DNA of 64,000 nucleotides, taken from the NCBI RefSeq assembly GCF_016808095.1, contig NC_068977.1, positions 8,988,479 to 9,052,478 of the forward strand, read 5' to 3'. The DNA comes from Vigna angularis (taxonomy: Eukaryota; Streptophyta; Magnoliopsida; Fabales; Fabaceae). The position numbers and the translations under genes are program-made. Of the stretch, positions 50,247-62,901 are shown in pieces. Each line of letters begins with the position of its first letter. Position 1 is the first letter of the stretch. The notes beneath the pieces were generated by a model. It ran no database searches and was not told the origin of the DNA. It was given only the letters and a program-made list of their open reading frames with translations.

Positions 50247-50754
50247 TGTTACTACCGAGGACGGACAACCGACCGGGAAGGTTTAGACAGTGCCGAGCGG
50301 GTAGAAGCAAGGCTAATATATCTGATCGGGTGTCTCAGTCTGGTATGTCCGATCGGATCTCTTAAGAGTTATACGACCGGTCGGGCGGATATACAGAACT
50401 ATGGACGGGAGACAGCAGTCAAAGGTTCATGAATGCTTAGTTAATGAGGTAACGGTCATTGTCGAGTATTTAAGATACGCATTGAAAGCCATTAAAAGGT
50501 AAATTAATGGGTAATATTCTCTGAAATCATATAAATAGCAGTCAAAGGAGAAGGTAAATTCTCTGTTCTGTGATAATTATATAGACTTGCCAAAGCCCAT
50601 TCTGACTTGAGCATCGGAGTGTTTGCTGCAGGTCAACCCATTTGCGTGGAGAACGAGCGCGAGGAGAGCGAAGGAAGAAGGACCGATCGGACGAGGAGGA
50701 GTGTTTCCGGGCGGAGGCAGAAGGAGTTTTCCCCGGTTCCATTCAACAAAAACA
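50247..50754 (+). mobile_element. Solo LTR (508 bp) with TSD TACTC
   Basis: Starts TGTTACTACCG, ends TTCAACAAAAACA, and is flanked by TACTC on both sides (50242-50246 and 50755-50759). It contains a TATA region CATATAAATAGCAG (about 50529) and further on GACTTGAGCATCGGAGTG with GCTGCAGGTC, a phrase common near the R/U5 region of plant Ty3/gypsy LTRs. This sets plus orientation. GC-rich CCGACCGG and GATCGG words contrast with the AT-rich surroundings. It is a solo LTR, since no internal sequence is left. Confidence 0.9.
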
Positions 50755-50759
50755 TACTC

Positions 50760-51592
50760 AAATATTATATAGTTAATTGTTGCAATAGAAAAGTGACTTG
50801 GCTAACCTTAATGAAAATAAGTGTTTGTATTGAAGTCAGATCATGTTTCGACACGATTTTCAATGAGAACGTTTATGAGAAAAATGTGAAGAAAATAAAA
50901 ATACAAATGGTTTATTCGTAAGTAAATTTGTTGCCCTTCCGTTGCATAAAATTTATCATAGAGATGCAGCTAAATATGTCACTAGATTTCCGTTCACATA
51001 AATTCAAGCTTAAATTCTTGAAATTATGAAGAAGTATGCATTCTTATTTTTAATTTTATATAGTGTAATTAATTGTATATGTGTAAAAAAGAAAATACAA
51101 GACAGTTGAATTGCGTTCTTAGGTATTTTTCTAAAACTCTGTAAAAATGTTATTATCTTTTGTCTCCTTTTAGAAATGATGAAAATATTAAATTCAAAAT
51201 ATGATAGTGAACAAAATAATGAATTAGAATGATGGGATATCATAAAAAAAATGCTTTCAATTTTTTACAAATTAAAAATATATTTCAAAGTTAGTTCCAA
51301 ATAATGAATAAGCAAAATAGTGGCAGAGAAATAAAATAAATTTTATGTTTTTTTCTTTTAACACTATTATATTGAATTTTAATAAAAATTTAAATTAATT
51401 TTATTTGTAATCGAGACGAATATCATGCTTCGAATATATATATTTTTAACTTGATTTTATTTTTAAATAATGTAGTACTTCCAATAAATCACATGAATAC
51501 TTTTTATAATTTTTTTATTTAAATTTTAAAGTATACATATTTTTTAATATTTTTTATAAATTTTAAATCTAATTTAATATTACAAAATCAAT

Positions 51593-51642
<50 letters not shown>

Positions 51643-54236
51643 TTAATCTTATTTTAATTCGTGCAACTTTCATAAATCATATAAATAATTTTTTTCTAGA
51701 TTTTAGAACGCAAGTATTCTTTAACAATCTTTTACAAGTTTTGTATGAAGAATATTCTTTAACACCTAATCATTTTTATCTTTACCCACCATGAGGTGTT
51801 TAAAAGAAAGAATTTTAAACTTAGTTTCTATTGTTCAAAACATATGCAAAATATAATTATTTCTAAATATAAAGTGTAGAGTGTTTTGATCTACTTCTTG
51901 TTAGATATTTGAGACACTAAAAAATTAATGTGTGTTTTTCTACTTTCGTAAGATGTTGGTATATTCTAACATTTATCATGTGCACTGATTATTAATTATT
52001 TATTTATTTATTTATTTATTATTAGTAGTATTATAATACATTCCACAAGTGATAAAAACCTATTCATCTATATGAAAAGCCAATAAAATAGACTCTGAAA
52101 TTAATGATTTACTCTATTTTTTAACATATAAATTAATAATTATTTTATACTAATCAAAGTTAATAATAAGGATCTATTTTGGTTTGAACTAAAAATGTGA
52201 ATTTTCAAAATTGAAAGAGAAGCTTGTTTGACCTCACTAAATTTTTGTCAGTAACTTTTAGTTCTTTATACGTTAATTGAAATTTTTGTATACATTAATG
52301 TTTAGCTTATGACTTTTATATTTACTTATTTTCCTTTTTATTTTTAAACTAATTCTTAAATTTTCCTTTTAATATTGTGTATATAAGGAGTTTTTTTTTT
52401 TTCATTTTTCCACATGCAATTTTTTTATATAATAGTTTTTTATTACATAAGATATTAATCATATACAACAATTAGTTTCTTTTAATAATTTTGTTACATT
52501 ATTTATTTTACTATTATATTGTTCATGATACTGTTTTATATTTTACTGTTTCAACTTTAAATTTGAAATATATGGAAATTATCATACGGTAGTTTTTTTT
52601 AATATTGCACTATATTTTAACTATTATATTAATTCACAAAATGAAAATAAGATGTCTACTTAATATTTTCACTTTATTTTAAATTAGATAAAAAATATTA
52701 GTAAAATAATAGCACAACAAATATAATAATTGAAAGTAAAATATGTAATTAAAATTATTGATTGCTAAATAAAAAACTACAAAATTGAAAATCAACTTGC
52801 ATATTTCTATAATTATATATTTATGAGCTACTTACTATAATAGATAATTTTACCATATACCCTTACTTACTTAACATATTTTAACAACCAACTAACACTT
52901 TTTCAACGATTAACTTTTATTTACAACCTATTAATATAGATGAATTTTCAAACTTGGAGGAATATAATTAATTATTTACCGGTATACAAAGAGGCAAATC
53001 TTTCATTAATTTTTCTTTTCCTATCCTTAAGTTTTGTAAAATTTTATTTTTATATTTTAGTAAATTAAATTATTTTTAGATATACAAAAACAAAGAATTG
53101 AACTATAGAAAATCACTAAATTGGAAATAAAATAAGGACTCAAAAATTGTAATTTAATCAAATAGTTTATTTTCATTTAAGAGCGTGAAAAGCAAAATAT
53201 ATCATGTAATGTCATGTAAATTTATGAAAGATTTTTACCCCTTCATTGTACTTATAGGCTTTTAGATAATGTTGTTCAAAAAAGGTATTATATACTATTT
53301 TAACCTCTTAATTTTCTTCTTTTGGCCCCACAACTTTTCTCTAAGAGCTGCTATTTTCCCAAATCGGGAATCGAATCAAATTCAGAAACAAACTCTTCCG
53401 TGTCGTCCAAAACCATTACTTTATCTATACAAAAAAGAAATAAGGGATGCCACGTCAACTGATTATGATAACTCTAACACAAGATTATTCTCGGCCAAAA
53501 TATATATATAATTACAGATAGGATGATAAAAAAATTTATCCGCGAACGAATAAAACCCGTAATAGTTGATACTCAAAATTTCACTATCTGAAGATATAAA
53601 CTATATGTAAAAAATAAAAATAAAAATTTATTAAATTTAATTAAAATTAAAACTAATTAATATTTTATAAAATTAAATTAAATTTATATTATATTTTAAT
53701 TTTAATTTTAATAATTTATAAAAATATATTTTTTAAAATATTCGAAAGTATCGACAAATTTTAAATTATTTACGAATATTTTTTAAACGAGAATTTGTAT
53801 AAATAACAGGCAAATACGGATGAATTTTTTTTAGTTATGAGTAAACACTGTCCATGTCTTATTCAATCCGAATCTCTAATTATATGTTTTAATTTGATTT
53901 GGTGTAACATTATTTTTAGAGAAACTAAGAATTCTTTGTTAGAATAAGGAACAAGAAACCTAAGAATTTGTTAGAGAGAACAATCACAAAACTTGCCATT
54001 TACACTACCTTAAATGGTGAGTGATGCATGGATCACTGTATTATTGCTGCACTAGCTAGCATCTCCAAGAATGAACAATTTCAGAGATCATAATTCAAAA
54101 ATAAATTTAAAACAACAGAATGTAGTTACAAAGTGGACTGCACAAACCAAAAATGCTACCTGCAAAACAAATTTTATGCTTGTGAACCAAGCAATATGCA
54201 CAAGATTATGAAGGGGAAGTGGAGGCTAGAAACTCA
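50760..54236. other. AT-rich intergenic DNA, no gene seen
   Basis: Very AT-rich. The right end is the 3' flank of the DOF gene. An (AT)n tract lies at 51599-51638. The short reading frames match nothing. Confidence 0.5.
51599..51638. repeat. (AT)n microsatellite
   Basis: About 20 AT units. Confidence 0.95.
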
Positions 54237-56805
54237 TCACATGCCCTCTTGAAATGCATGAGCACGAGAAATAGCTGCAGGGTTAGCTTCCAAGATTTGA
54301 GACACACCCAAGACACGGTCTTTGCCTTCTCTAGGCTTTGCCCTTTTTGAAATAGTACCTTCTGGTACACATTCAGGGTTGGTTCCTGATGAGGCCAATT
54401 TTGAGGCCCCATTTGGATCATCAATTCTAAGGGTCGTTGGAACCAAGATACACATGTCTGATTTTTCTTCATCTGTTGAAAGATTGTCTCTTGTGTGTTT
54501 GCCAAGTGTTGGGGAGCCGTTGCCTGAGCAGCAGCTATTACTGGTAGAGGAAGTAGGTGAAAGGCAGGCATTGAAACCCATTGAAGCAGCTCCTGTTCCA
54601 CCACCATACACAGGTGGTCCACTCCAGTATGATCCAGGAACAAATTGCAAGGGAAAGCTTGGTGGGCAGATTGTTGGAACTGCCATGATCGGTGTAGGAC
54701 ACCACTGCATTGAAGCAGGGTCGGCACTGTTATAAGGGTTACACATTTGTAGTGAAGAGGGGTGAAGTGATGCAGTGGAAGCAACATTGTTCCAATCTGG
54801 ATTCCAAGGGAATATCCACGGAGGAACAGGATAACACTGCATAGGTTTTGATGCAGTTGGTTCAGTTGATTTGTTTCTTGGAGTGTAAGCATTGGTCATA
54901 GATGATGATCCACATAAGGATACTTCCTCCTCCCCTTTTTCTGCATAATTGACAGTATTTTCATCAGCACTTCGATTTTGTTCTTTAAGATTAAGCATTG
55001 ACTCCATGGATTCATAAAGAGGAGGGGCATCCGGACAAAATTTCAACACAGTACCATTATCTGTTGAAGACCTGAAAACAGCAGCAGATTGAAGTGTTGT
55101 GGCAAGTTGGTGACAAGAAGAGTCACTTGTAGTTGGAATTCCGTCACAAGATACAATAATGTGCCGGTATTGAGAAGCTAGGTGCTTGTTCTTTCGTCTC
55201 CCCGCACCCACTGGAACATTTCTCATGGTTCCACCTGCAGTCCAATACCTTTGGCAGTTCTTGCAGAAATACCGAGGTTGGTTCACATTGTAGTTATTGA
55301 AATAACAGAATTTGGTGTCTAAACTGTTGCATCGAGGACAATGCAGAATTTTGTCTGGTTTCTTGAAGATTTTATCTTGATCTGTACTGCTACTCTCTGT
55401 ATTATTTTCCACTGTTTTGGAATTTACTTTTGACTCATTTTCCTGCCGATTATACAGAGTCTCTTGTTTGCTATCCGTTGAATCAGAATAATTCTCTAGT
55501 TGCTCAGAGTTTTCAGTACAGGGCATTTCAACTTCTTTTTTCTTTAAGCCATTGTAAGCATTCTGAAATTTAAGCTTTAATCAATGACAAGTTAAGCAGA
55601 ACAATGTTGTGGGAAAATTAAGAATAGACGAGAAGCAAAATCAATACTTATTTCCTATGAAAAATATAAAATACCACACAAGAGGAACAATTGGAATTCA
55701 GCAATTTCTCAGTAATAGAAAATATCAGTTTATCAAGGAATAGCATATTGGTTCATACATGAAACCATGTTCATCTCCTGTTTCTAATCTGTCTCAACTT
55801 CAACTTCAGTTTATGTCTCCCATCAAACTGTCATATTCATGAAAATGAATCATACTAGAACTGGCAACTTATAAACAGCAACAATTGCATAAATTTACTG
55901 AAAAATGACCACAAAGAGCACCTAGAAACTTTTGGACTAGATTGTTGCGAACTTTTGTTCTTCAAAAGGGAACCAGGTTTTTTTTTTTTTCATGCAAACT
56001 GCAGAAGTGCTGATAAGGAAAAATGAATAAGTAACTAAATGAAAGATTCTAGTACAATGAAGCCACATTAATCCAAAGAAAATATTAATCCCATATATCA
56101 ACATTTTTGTCTAAAGATGGAAAGGAATTTATTCATAGACAATCAACGGCATTGCTCCAATAAAGCTGAAACAAGTTAACGTTATATTTCTTTCAGCAGT
56201 ATGACCTGCTTTTAAAGAACAGAAAACCACCATAGAGATGTAGCAGAACCTATTTGAAATCTGAAACAAAACTACACTCTCATGACAACAAAAACCAAAT
56301 GTTAGGCATATTTTTCTTTAAAAACTCAATTACTCACACAAGACAACTTCACCAACCTTGGTCAAAATTCACCAAACTCCTGTAGAAACGAGAAAACATA
56401 AGGACAAATTGTCAACGAAAAGTTTACTCAAAATGAACGATTGAGACCAGCCTTTGCTACCATGAATCTGAACGTGCATCAGATACACATTCTCAAAATG
56501 TTAAAAGGGAAATTTCTTAGGAATAAATACTCTTTATATTTCACACTATTCTAAAGCTAGAAAATAAGTCTAGTAACCAGTAATGGCATAGAAAAAGGAA
56601 TGGTATTTTTTTAATGAAAACCCCACAAAATAAAATAGTATATGAGTCCAAGAAAAATGGCTTTTGGGCATCCTTCATGAGTAAGTACCATGGTTGCAGA
56701 GTTGGCCTGAATCTGATATCCCATCTGAGAACTGGCCGGAATCTGAGATTCCGGCAACGGAATCTTCCTGCCAAAGAGCCTAATACCCGGATCCTTATTA
56801 GACAT
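54237..56805 (-). CDS. CDF: Cycling DOF factor (CDF-type DOF zinc-finger protein)
   Basis: Two exons. Exon 1 is 56805-56689 and exon 2 is 55562-54237. The intron 56688-55563 starts GTACTTAC and ends ATTTCAG, between codons. The product is 480 aa. Exon 1 encodes [19 protein letters not shown], the N-terminal KLFGxxIPLPE motif of the CDF subgroup. The DOF zinc finger follows at about residues 111-165 with Cys114, 117, 139 and 142 (CPRC, 21 residues, CKNC) and the basic tail [17 protein letters not shown]. Conserved C-terminal blocks are [23 protein letters not shown] and [18 protein letters not shown]. CDFs are nuclear repressors of CONSTANS/FT-type flowering genes, removed by FKF1-GIGANTEA in light. 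The segment after [10 protein letters not shown] lacks the usual W(A/K)TLGI block. The exon 1 assignment rests on the motif and good splice sites. Confidence 0.92.
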
Positions 56806-57070
56806 GTCCCCTTCTGTATTAATTAATGGTACTGTTGTTGAATGGTTTTTTTTCCACAAGAACAGTATGAAGCTTCTGAGCAGCTCCAAGATACATAGAT
56901 ATAGATAGAACAGAGAAAGAAAGAGTGAGAGATAGAGAAAGAGAGAGAAAATGAGATGGTAAAAAAAGCAGCTTTTGTTTCCACAAGCATGTATACAATT
57001 TTTATCTCGTTGTCTCCGCTAAATAACGGATATATTTATTCATATTTTTATATTTCTAACGGATATACTC

Positions 57071-57073
<3 letters not shown>

Positions 57074-57130
<57 letters not shown>
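57074..57130. repeat. (AT)n microsatellite
   Basis: About 28 AT units upstream of the DOF gene. Confidence 0.95.
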
Positions 57131-57132
<2 letters not shown>

Positions 57133-59536
57133 TTTTTATCTTTCTAAATATAAATTAAATCATTTTTATAAATTAAAATCACAGAAAAAAATCATAATAT
57201 TATTAAAATATTCAATATTGAAACATAATTTATTTTTTCATGATGTCAAATATTAAGAAAAATGTTATACTTGTATAAATTTAACTTTTTTCTTTAAATT
57301 TTAATAAAATCTCTTTCTATACTATGAAATTTTTATAATATAATATACAAATAACAAAATTAAACTAATAATAATTCTAATTTAAACATTGATCTTTAAT
57401 CTTTTCGACTACGTATGACATATGTTAGATTGATAAAAAATATTTATGGCAATTATTATAGTAAATGAAACATTTTTATATAATTGTGGTAGTAAAGTTT
57501 TTCTCATTAGGAAACAGTGCTGTCCTTTCCTCCATTTTTTATAAATTTTTTGGGGAAAATGTGATGAAGGGCGAAATTAAGACATTGGACCGTACAGAAT
57601 AGAATATGAAACCCCTCTTCTTATCACTTTCGAATTTTCGATTTATTTTTAATATCATTAATGTCCAATCTGCGTTCATGAACCTCTCTTCCTTAATCAC
57701 TCTCATGGAAGGTTCAATATATTACAAATATTTAATATATTGATATAACAACTACTTGTATATTTTAATTTTAGTAAAATAAGTAAACTTATAGTTTTAC
57801 ACTAACATTAAGTCTAGTAACTTTATTATTAATTAGTATAGTTAAACATATGTTTAATAGATATTATCACTTATTTATCAGACAGAAAACTAATGTTAAT
57901 ATACATTAATTATTGATATAATTAAATACGTATTTTATGGTTAAAATCAATTACAAAAATTAATACTAATATATAACTAATCTTAAAAGAACTATTTAAA
58001 ATTTTAAATTATAAATCATATGGTCATTTTTTATATTTTAATAATATATGGTGTTTAACTACCTTAATCGAAATTTAAATAAAATTAAAGTTTTTATATA
58101 AGTTTTATTTTATTAAAAATAAAATATATTGGATTAACTAATTATTCAAAATAGTTAAATATATTTTTTGTCTTCAAATTATTTTATATTTTATCTCTAA
58201 ATCATATATATATTATTCTTATATTTTTAAAATCATATAAAAATCATATAAAATATGTGGAGTCACTATATAATTTTTCTATATATTTTTCTCAAATCAT
58301 CTTACATTAATTTGGATCAACATAATTAAATTTTCTTAAGTTATTGGTACTTCAACACCAAACCGTACAGACGAATATATGTCAAAAGTAATATAATATT
58401 TAAATTAGTAATTAAGTAGATCAATTATCAATGTCTTAAATTCACAATAAATATCAATCACTTACTTCTTTATATATCTAGATTCATATTTATAAATTTC
58501 AAAATAAATTTATATTAACACAATTATAATCATAACTCAATATGTTTGACTTGTAAACTTAATTCGAAATTATATTAAGATTTTTCTAATGTTGAATTAA
58601 TTATCTTATTCACGTTACTGATCATAACAACAAATTTTAAAATAGTTCACATGATCGTAAAAATCATATAGAATAATATACATATTATATAATATAATAT
58701 ATAATATTATATTATATATAATTTAAAACGAATACAAAAGTTTTAAAAATAATCTAAAAATGAAAAAACATATTAACTTTATTTAAAACATATATAAAAA
58801 AACCTTAAAATTCAGTAAAGAATGAGTATTTATTTTCTTTCTTGTTATAAGAACATGGTTTAGTTAGTTTGTTTCTCATTCTCAGAAATGACATTGTTAG
58901 AAAAGAAAAATTTTAGAGTGAGGGTAAATTAAAATAAAAAGTGTTAATTTTGAAAAGATAATGATAAAATGATTTATGAAAATTATTAAAGTGGTGAAAA
59001 GCTAGGGTGACGACAGAAAGTGGGACCCACAGTGGAAAAAGGGCAAAAAGGTGATGCAGACTTCAACGACACCTCATTCAGTCTATTCTCTCTTTGCGCC
59101 GCCTTCAATTGCTGCTTATTCTTTTCAAACAAATACCTATTTTATTCTTTAATTATACAATTAATCAATAATTACACTTTTTTTTTCAAATCTTTATTAT
59201 TTAAATGTTTTTCATACTTAATCATAATGATTTATTTTTTATTTTATTAATTTTTTAAAATATTAATATTAATATCACAGGATAAATATTAATTTTAATA
59301 TGATAAATATTGATATATTTTATTTTTAATAGTAAAAAATTACAATTTTAATGTAATTAGTATTATTTTAATTATTTAATATAGTTATATATGCGCTTAA
59401 CTTTTAATAATTATAACATGTATTTATTAAAAAAAATTAATATATAGTTAACTTAAAAAATCATTGACAATTTTAAATTTGTAATACAAAAGTAAAAAAT
59501 AAAAAATTTCAAACTATTATCTAAAAGTTAATTTTA

Positions 59537-59578
59537 TATTATATATATATATATAGATATATATATATATATATATAT
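59537..59578. repeat. (AT)n microsatellite, one interruption
   Basis: AT units with a single GAT interruption. Confidence 0.9.
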
Positions 59579-59771
59579 TATATTTCTAATATCTTAATAT
59601 ATTAATTTTAAATCTAATTTAATTTTACAAAACTAATATTTAAGATAAAACTTGCATATTTATATAGAATAAATATGTTTTATTTTTATTCAATATAAAT
59701 TTCTAAACAAATTTTATTTAAAGTAGTTAATTAGGCTGTGCTATTTAAATTAAACATCGAAAAAAACTCAA

Positions 59772-60377
59772 ACAGGGGGCCACTCGGGAGTCTACAAGAC
59801 ATACCGGAGGATAGCTCAGTCCTTGTTCTGGATCGGGATGAAGAAGGATATTACAGAGTTTGTGGCTAAATGTCTTGTGTGTCAACAACACAAGTATTTA
59901 GCATCATCTCCGCAAGGATTACTACAGCCCTTGCCAATTCCAAATGTAGTTTGGGAAGAGCTTAGCATGGACTTCGTGGTACGGTTGCCTAAGTCCCAGG
60001 GGTACGATGCTATCTTGGTGGTGGTGGACCGTTTGAGCAAGTATGCCCATTTCATACCGCTCAAACACCCTTATTCGGCAAGGACGGTGGCTGATATTTT
60101 CATGAGAGAAGTAGTAAGATTGCATGGGATCCCAAAATCCATCGTGACCGACAGGGACCCATTGTTCCTGAGCATGTTCTGGAATGAATTATTCAAAAGC
60201 CAGGGGACGCAGCTGAAAATGAGCACCGCATATCACCCAGAAACAGACGGGCAGACGGAGGTGGTGAACCATATTCTGGAAGGTTATCTCAGGTGTTTCT
60301 GTTCAGAGCAGCCTCGGGGTTGGATGACAGTGTTATGGGAGAGCACCTCCTTCTTTGCACAGATTCATTCCTGGTGA
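59772..60377 (+). pseudogene. Chromovirus integrase, truncated and frameshifted
   Basis: The zinc-binding CLVCQQHK, the first Asp in MDFVVRLPKSQGYDAILVVV, the second in IVTDRDPLFLSMFW and the Glu in HPETDGQTEVVN are all visible, so the D,D,E triad is intact. After RGWMTVLWE the frame breaks. A deletion joins this point to APPSLHRFIPGE in another frame, removing the usual WYNTSFHxSxGxTPFExVYG stretch. The enzyme would insert retrotransposon cDNA; this copy cannot be made whole. Confidence 0.88.
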
Positions 60378-61017
60378 ATCTCTAGTGGAGGCCGTGAATC
60401 AAGAACTTCAAACCAGAGACGAAGCTCTGAAACAGTTGAGGTTCCATTTGGAACGAGCGCAGGATATTATGGTGCAACAAGCTAATAAAAAGAGACGGGT
60501 CACGAATGTGGAAGTGGGGGACTGGGTGTATTTGAAGATACGACCCCATAGGCAGACTTCAATGCCAACTAGACTCCACCCAAAGCCGTCAGCAAGGTAT
60601 TTTGGACCTTTCCGGGTGATTCAGAAGGTGGGGGAGACAACTTGCAAGTTGTAGTTGCCAGAGACAGCTCGAATCCATCCTGTGTTTCATGTTTCACAGG
60701 TGAAGAAGGCAGCAGGAGAGCACTAGGTGGAGAAGGAACTACCGCCTGATCTGCAGTCAAAAGGGCCTTCGTTTTGGCCCGTGAGTGTTTTGGGAAGGAG
60801 GCAGCGGACAAAAGAAGGAGGAAGCGTATCGCAACTGCTAGTGGAGTGGCAACAAGGAGGACCAGAAGGGGCCACCTGGGAAGATGAAATAACCATCCGA
60901 GAACAGTACCCCAATTTCAACCTTGGGGACAAGGTTGATGATCAAGGGGAGGGTGTTGATAGGGATAAGAATAAGAAAGGATGGTTAGTTTATGAGAGGA
61001 GAAATAGGAGGAACTGA
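60343..61017 (+). pseudogene. Integrase C-terminal part with chromodomain
   Basis: In one frame with two TAG stops (60652-60654 and near 60724-60726) the sequence reads VGDWVYLKIRPHRQTSMPTR, RYFGPFRVIQKVG and IHPVFHVSQVKKA, then LLVEWQQGGPEGATWED and YPNFNLGDKV. The last part is the chromodomain of plant chromoviruses, which targets integration to certain chromatin. The stops confirm decay. Its last bases overlap the LTR start. Confidence 0.85.
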
Positions 61018-61274
61018 ATATAACAAACTAACGGTTTAGGACAGTTTTGGTGAGATTGTAAGATTGTATAAATAGAGGCTAAGTAGAAGGGATTGCGGGA
61101 TATTATTGATTCCTTAGTTGCTTACGGGTTTATACCTGTGGAAGAGGGTTATGCCTCTACGTTTGATTGTACAGATACTATACTTGTGAATAACATATAG
61201 ATTTCTCCTTCTTTCTGTGTTTCTTGGAGAGGAAGTGAGTCTTGAAATTAGGTTCCCAATTTAGGAACCTAACA
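60954..61274 (+). mobile_element. 3' LTR (321 bp) of the chromovirus fragment
   Basis: Starts TGTTGATAGGGATAAG directly after the polypurine tract and ends AGGAACCTAACA. A TATA-like TGTATAAATAGAG lies near 61066. The ends follow the TG...CA rule. Confidence 0.75.
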
Positions 61275-61505
61275 CTATCTACCACATAACAGGTTAAAGA
61301 GATGGTTGTGAGAAATGCCATCATTGTGACTGAAATATATGGTTTAACAAGAAAAAACTTTGTTAAATTTAGAACATCATGAAACTGATATACAGATATT
61401 TTACTAATAGAATTTCATCAAGAGAAACTTCCATATCCATTCTATTTCTTGTTGGAAAGATACCAGTTTTACACTCTATTCGAGAAACAAGTTTTTATGA
61501 ATCAC

Positions 61506-62140
61506 CTGAAATCCAGCTCTTGAGTGTGCCATTAGGAACATACTCAAACACAATAAATATGCTGCTGACACTTGAATCGTCCAAATAACATTCAAAGAAG
61601 TGTCCAAGAACACTGACTAAATGACGATGTCTGTATTTGAATATCTGCTCTATGTTATGCACAAAATCTTGAGTGCTGAAGCTTTTGGTGATTTTTACAC
61701 TTCTAATGGCAACAAGTAAACCATCCTTTAGTTGACCTTTGTGCATCTGAAGCACATAAGAAAAAAATATAATTTTATGATGAAATACAAATCAAAATTA
61801 CTTTCTTCATGCAAGCTGATGGGCATGTTATGACACGAACATGTATTAGCCGCAGCATATTTGTCAAGAAACTAGTGTTTCATAACATTTTAAGCTAGAA
61901 AACAGATTCATTCCTTAATATGACATAACACTCTCCCCTGAATCTTAGGCTCAAAGGAATAGTTTTCTATAATCAACATAGACATTATAATTAAAAGGTT
62001 TAACACATCATTTGGAGGCAAATGATGTATTAAACAAGCCAAGTCAAAGTTGTTTGTAGCTGCTACAATCTCATCCAGTGAGAAAGCTCGATAAGGAGGC
62101 AGATCAACTGTTCCAAACTTCATTGTTTGAGATATATACC
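61506..62140 (-). pseudogene. LRR receptor-like kinase fragment (At3g03770 type)
   Basis: Two exon-like blocks. Block 1 (from 62140, after TAAAG) encodes GYISQTMKFGTVDLPPYRAF then SLDEIVAATNNFD. The expected continuation through the Gly-rich loop is replaced by unrelated sequence from about 62035. Block 2 (61746-61506, acceptor GTGCTTCAG, donor GTGATT) encodes KGQLKDGLLVAIRSVKITKS, YRHRHLVSVLGHFFE and SIFIVFEYVPNGTL. The ATNNFD entry and VAIR...HRHLVS...FEYVPNGTL are the kinase N-lobe of the inactive LRR-RLK group that includes Arabidopsis At3g03770. LRRs, membrane span and the C-lobe are missing. The chromovirus LTR lies about 230 bp downstream. Confidence 0.82.
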
Positions 62141-62779
62141 CTTTAGTATGGTAAAAATAAATAATTGTCATCTATCTTTTATATGTAAGGATAGAAAGGA
62201 ATTTATAAATCAAGTTTAGTTGTTCTGTCTGATGCAATTAAACATGTTTTTTTGAAGTCCCAGTGCATGTAATTTTCTTTTCTATTGATAACCAGAGTTT
62301 CACTTTCTGCTACACTCCATTAATGAATGCATTTCAGAAATAAAATTTATAATTATTATTCCGCATGCTCTGTTCTAAATTCTTGTCATCCTGATCTTCT
62401 AATGTTTGTTACTGGTGAATTTCTGATTATTTGAATATCAAAGGCTCAAGGATGCCACACAAGAACAAAACCAAGTTGCAATAGTTTATATTTTCATTGA
62501 GGCAAGAATTGAATAAAACTCAAGTTTCTAATGTCTACACTGAATCACCCAATTTCCTTCCAATAACAAAGTTTTAAAAATGTAAAGTATTGTTATTTTT
62601 TAAGGTGATAATATAACTTCGGTACTCTGTCTGCACACATACAAATAATTCATGGCACTAATTAACAATTGCATGTGAGAGTTTTCAAGATAATATAAGT
62701 TGAAAAATGCAAAAATTTGTATAAGGAATGTGTCTGTGTGCACACAAATATAAATGTATACTATTCAGAGTGAGGGAGT
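62141..62779. other. Intergenic DNA, no gene seen
   Basis: Could hold the intron and upstream part of the kinase fragment, but no further exon was recognised. Confidence 0.4.
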
Positions 62780-62901
62780 CACTACAAAAATTTAGATTTT
62801 TACCGGGGCTTATTTTTGTCATTTCCGGCGGTTTTAATCCCTGGAAAGTACGTTACCCGCAGTTACGAAAACTCCTGAGAAAAGCTGCATCGCTAAGTAA
62901 T

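Larger units (their letters stand above)
56806..59771. other. Upstream region of the DOF gene and AT-rich intergenic DNA
   Basis: The first 150 bp upstream of the ATG (56890-56955) are GA-rich on the plus strand, so CT-rich on the gene strand, typical of a plant 5' leader. Beyond about 57070 the DNA is AT-rich without a gene. A small GC-richer patch at 58990-59110 (GTGGGACCCACAGTGG) is not linked to any frame. Confidence 0.5.
59772..61274 (+). mobile_element. 3' half of a chromodomain Ty3/gypsy element with its LTR
   Basis: The piece begins abruptly inside the integrase zinc-finger region (GGHSGVYKTYRR), runs through the integrase core, GPY-type region and chromodomain, then a polypurine tract AAGGGGAGGG (60944-60953) and an LTR (60954-61274). 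No gag, protease or reverse transcriptase is present to the left. Because the 5' part is gone, a target duplication cannot be checked. Confidence 0.88.

Noticed and set aside
50607..50921. 104-aa plus-strand frame
   Set aside because: Half lies in the solo LTR and half in AT-rich flank; no similarity to any protein.
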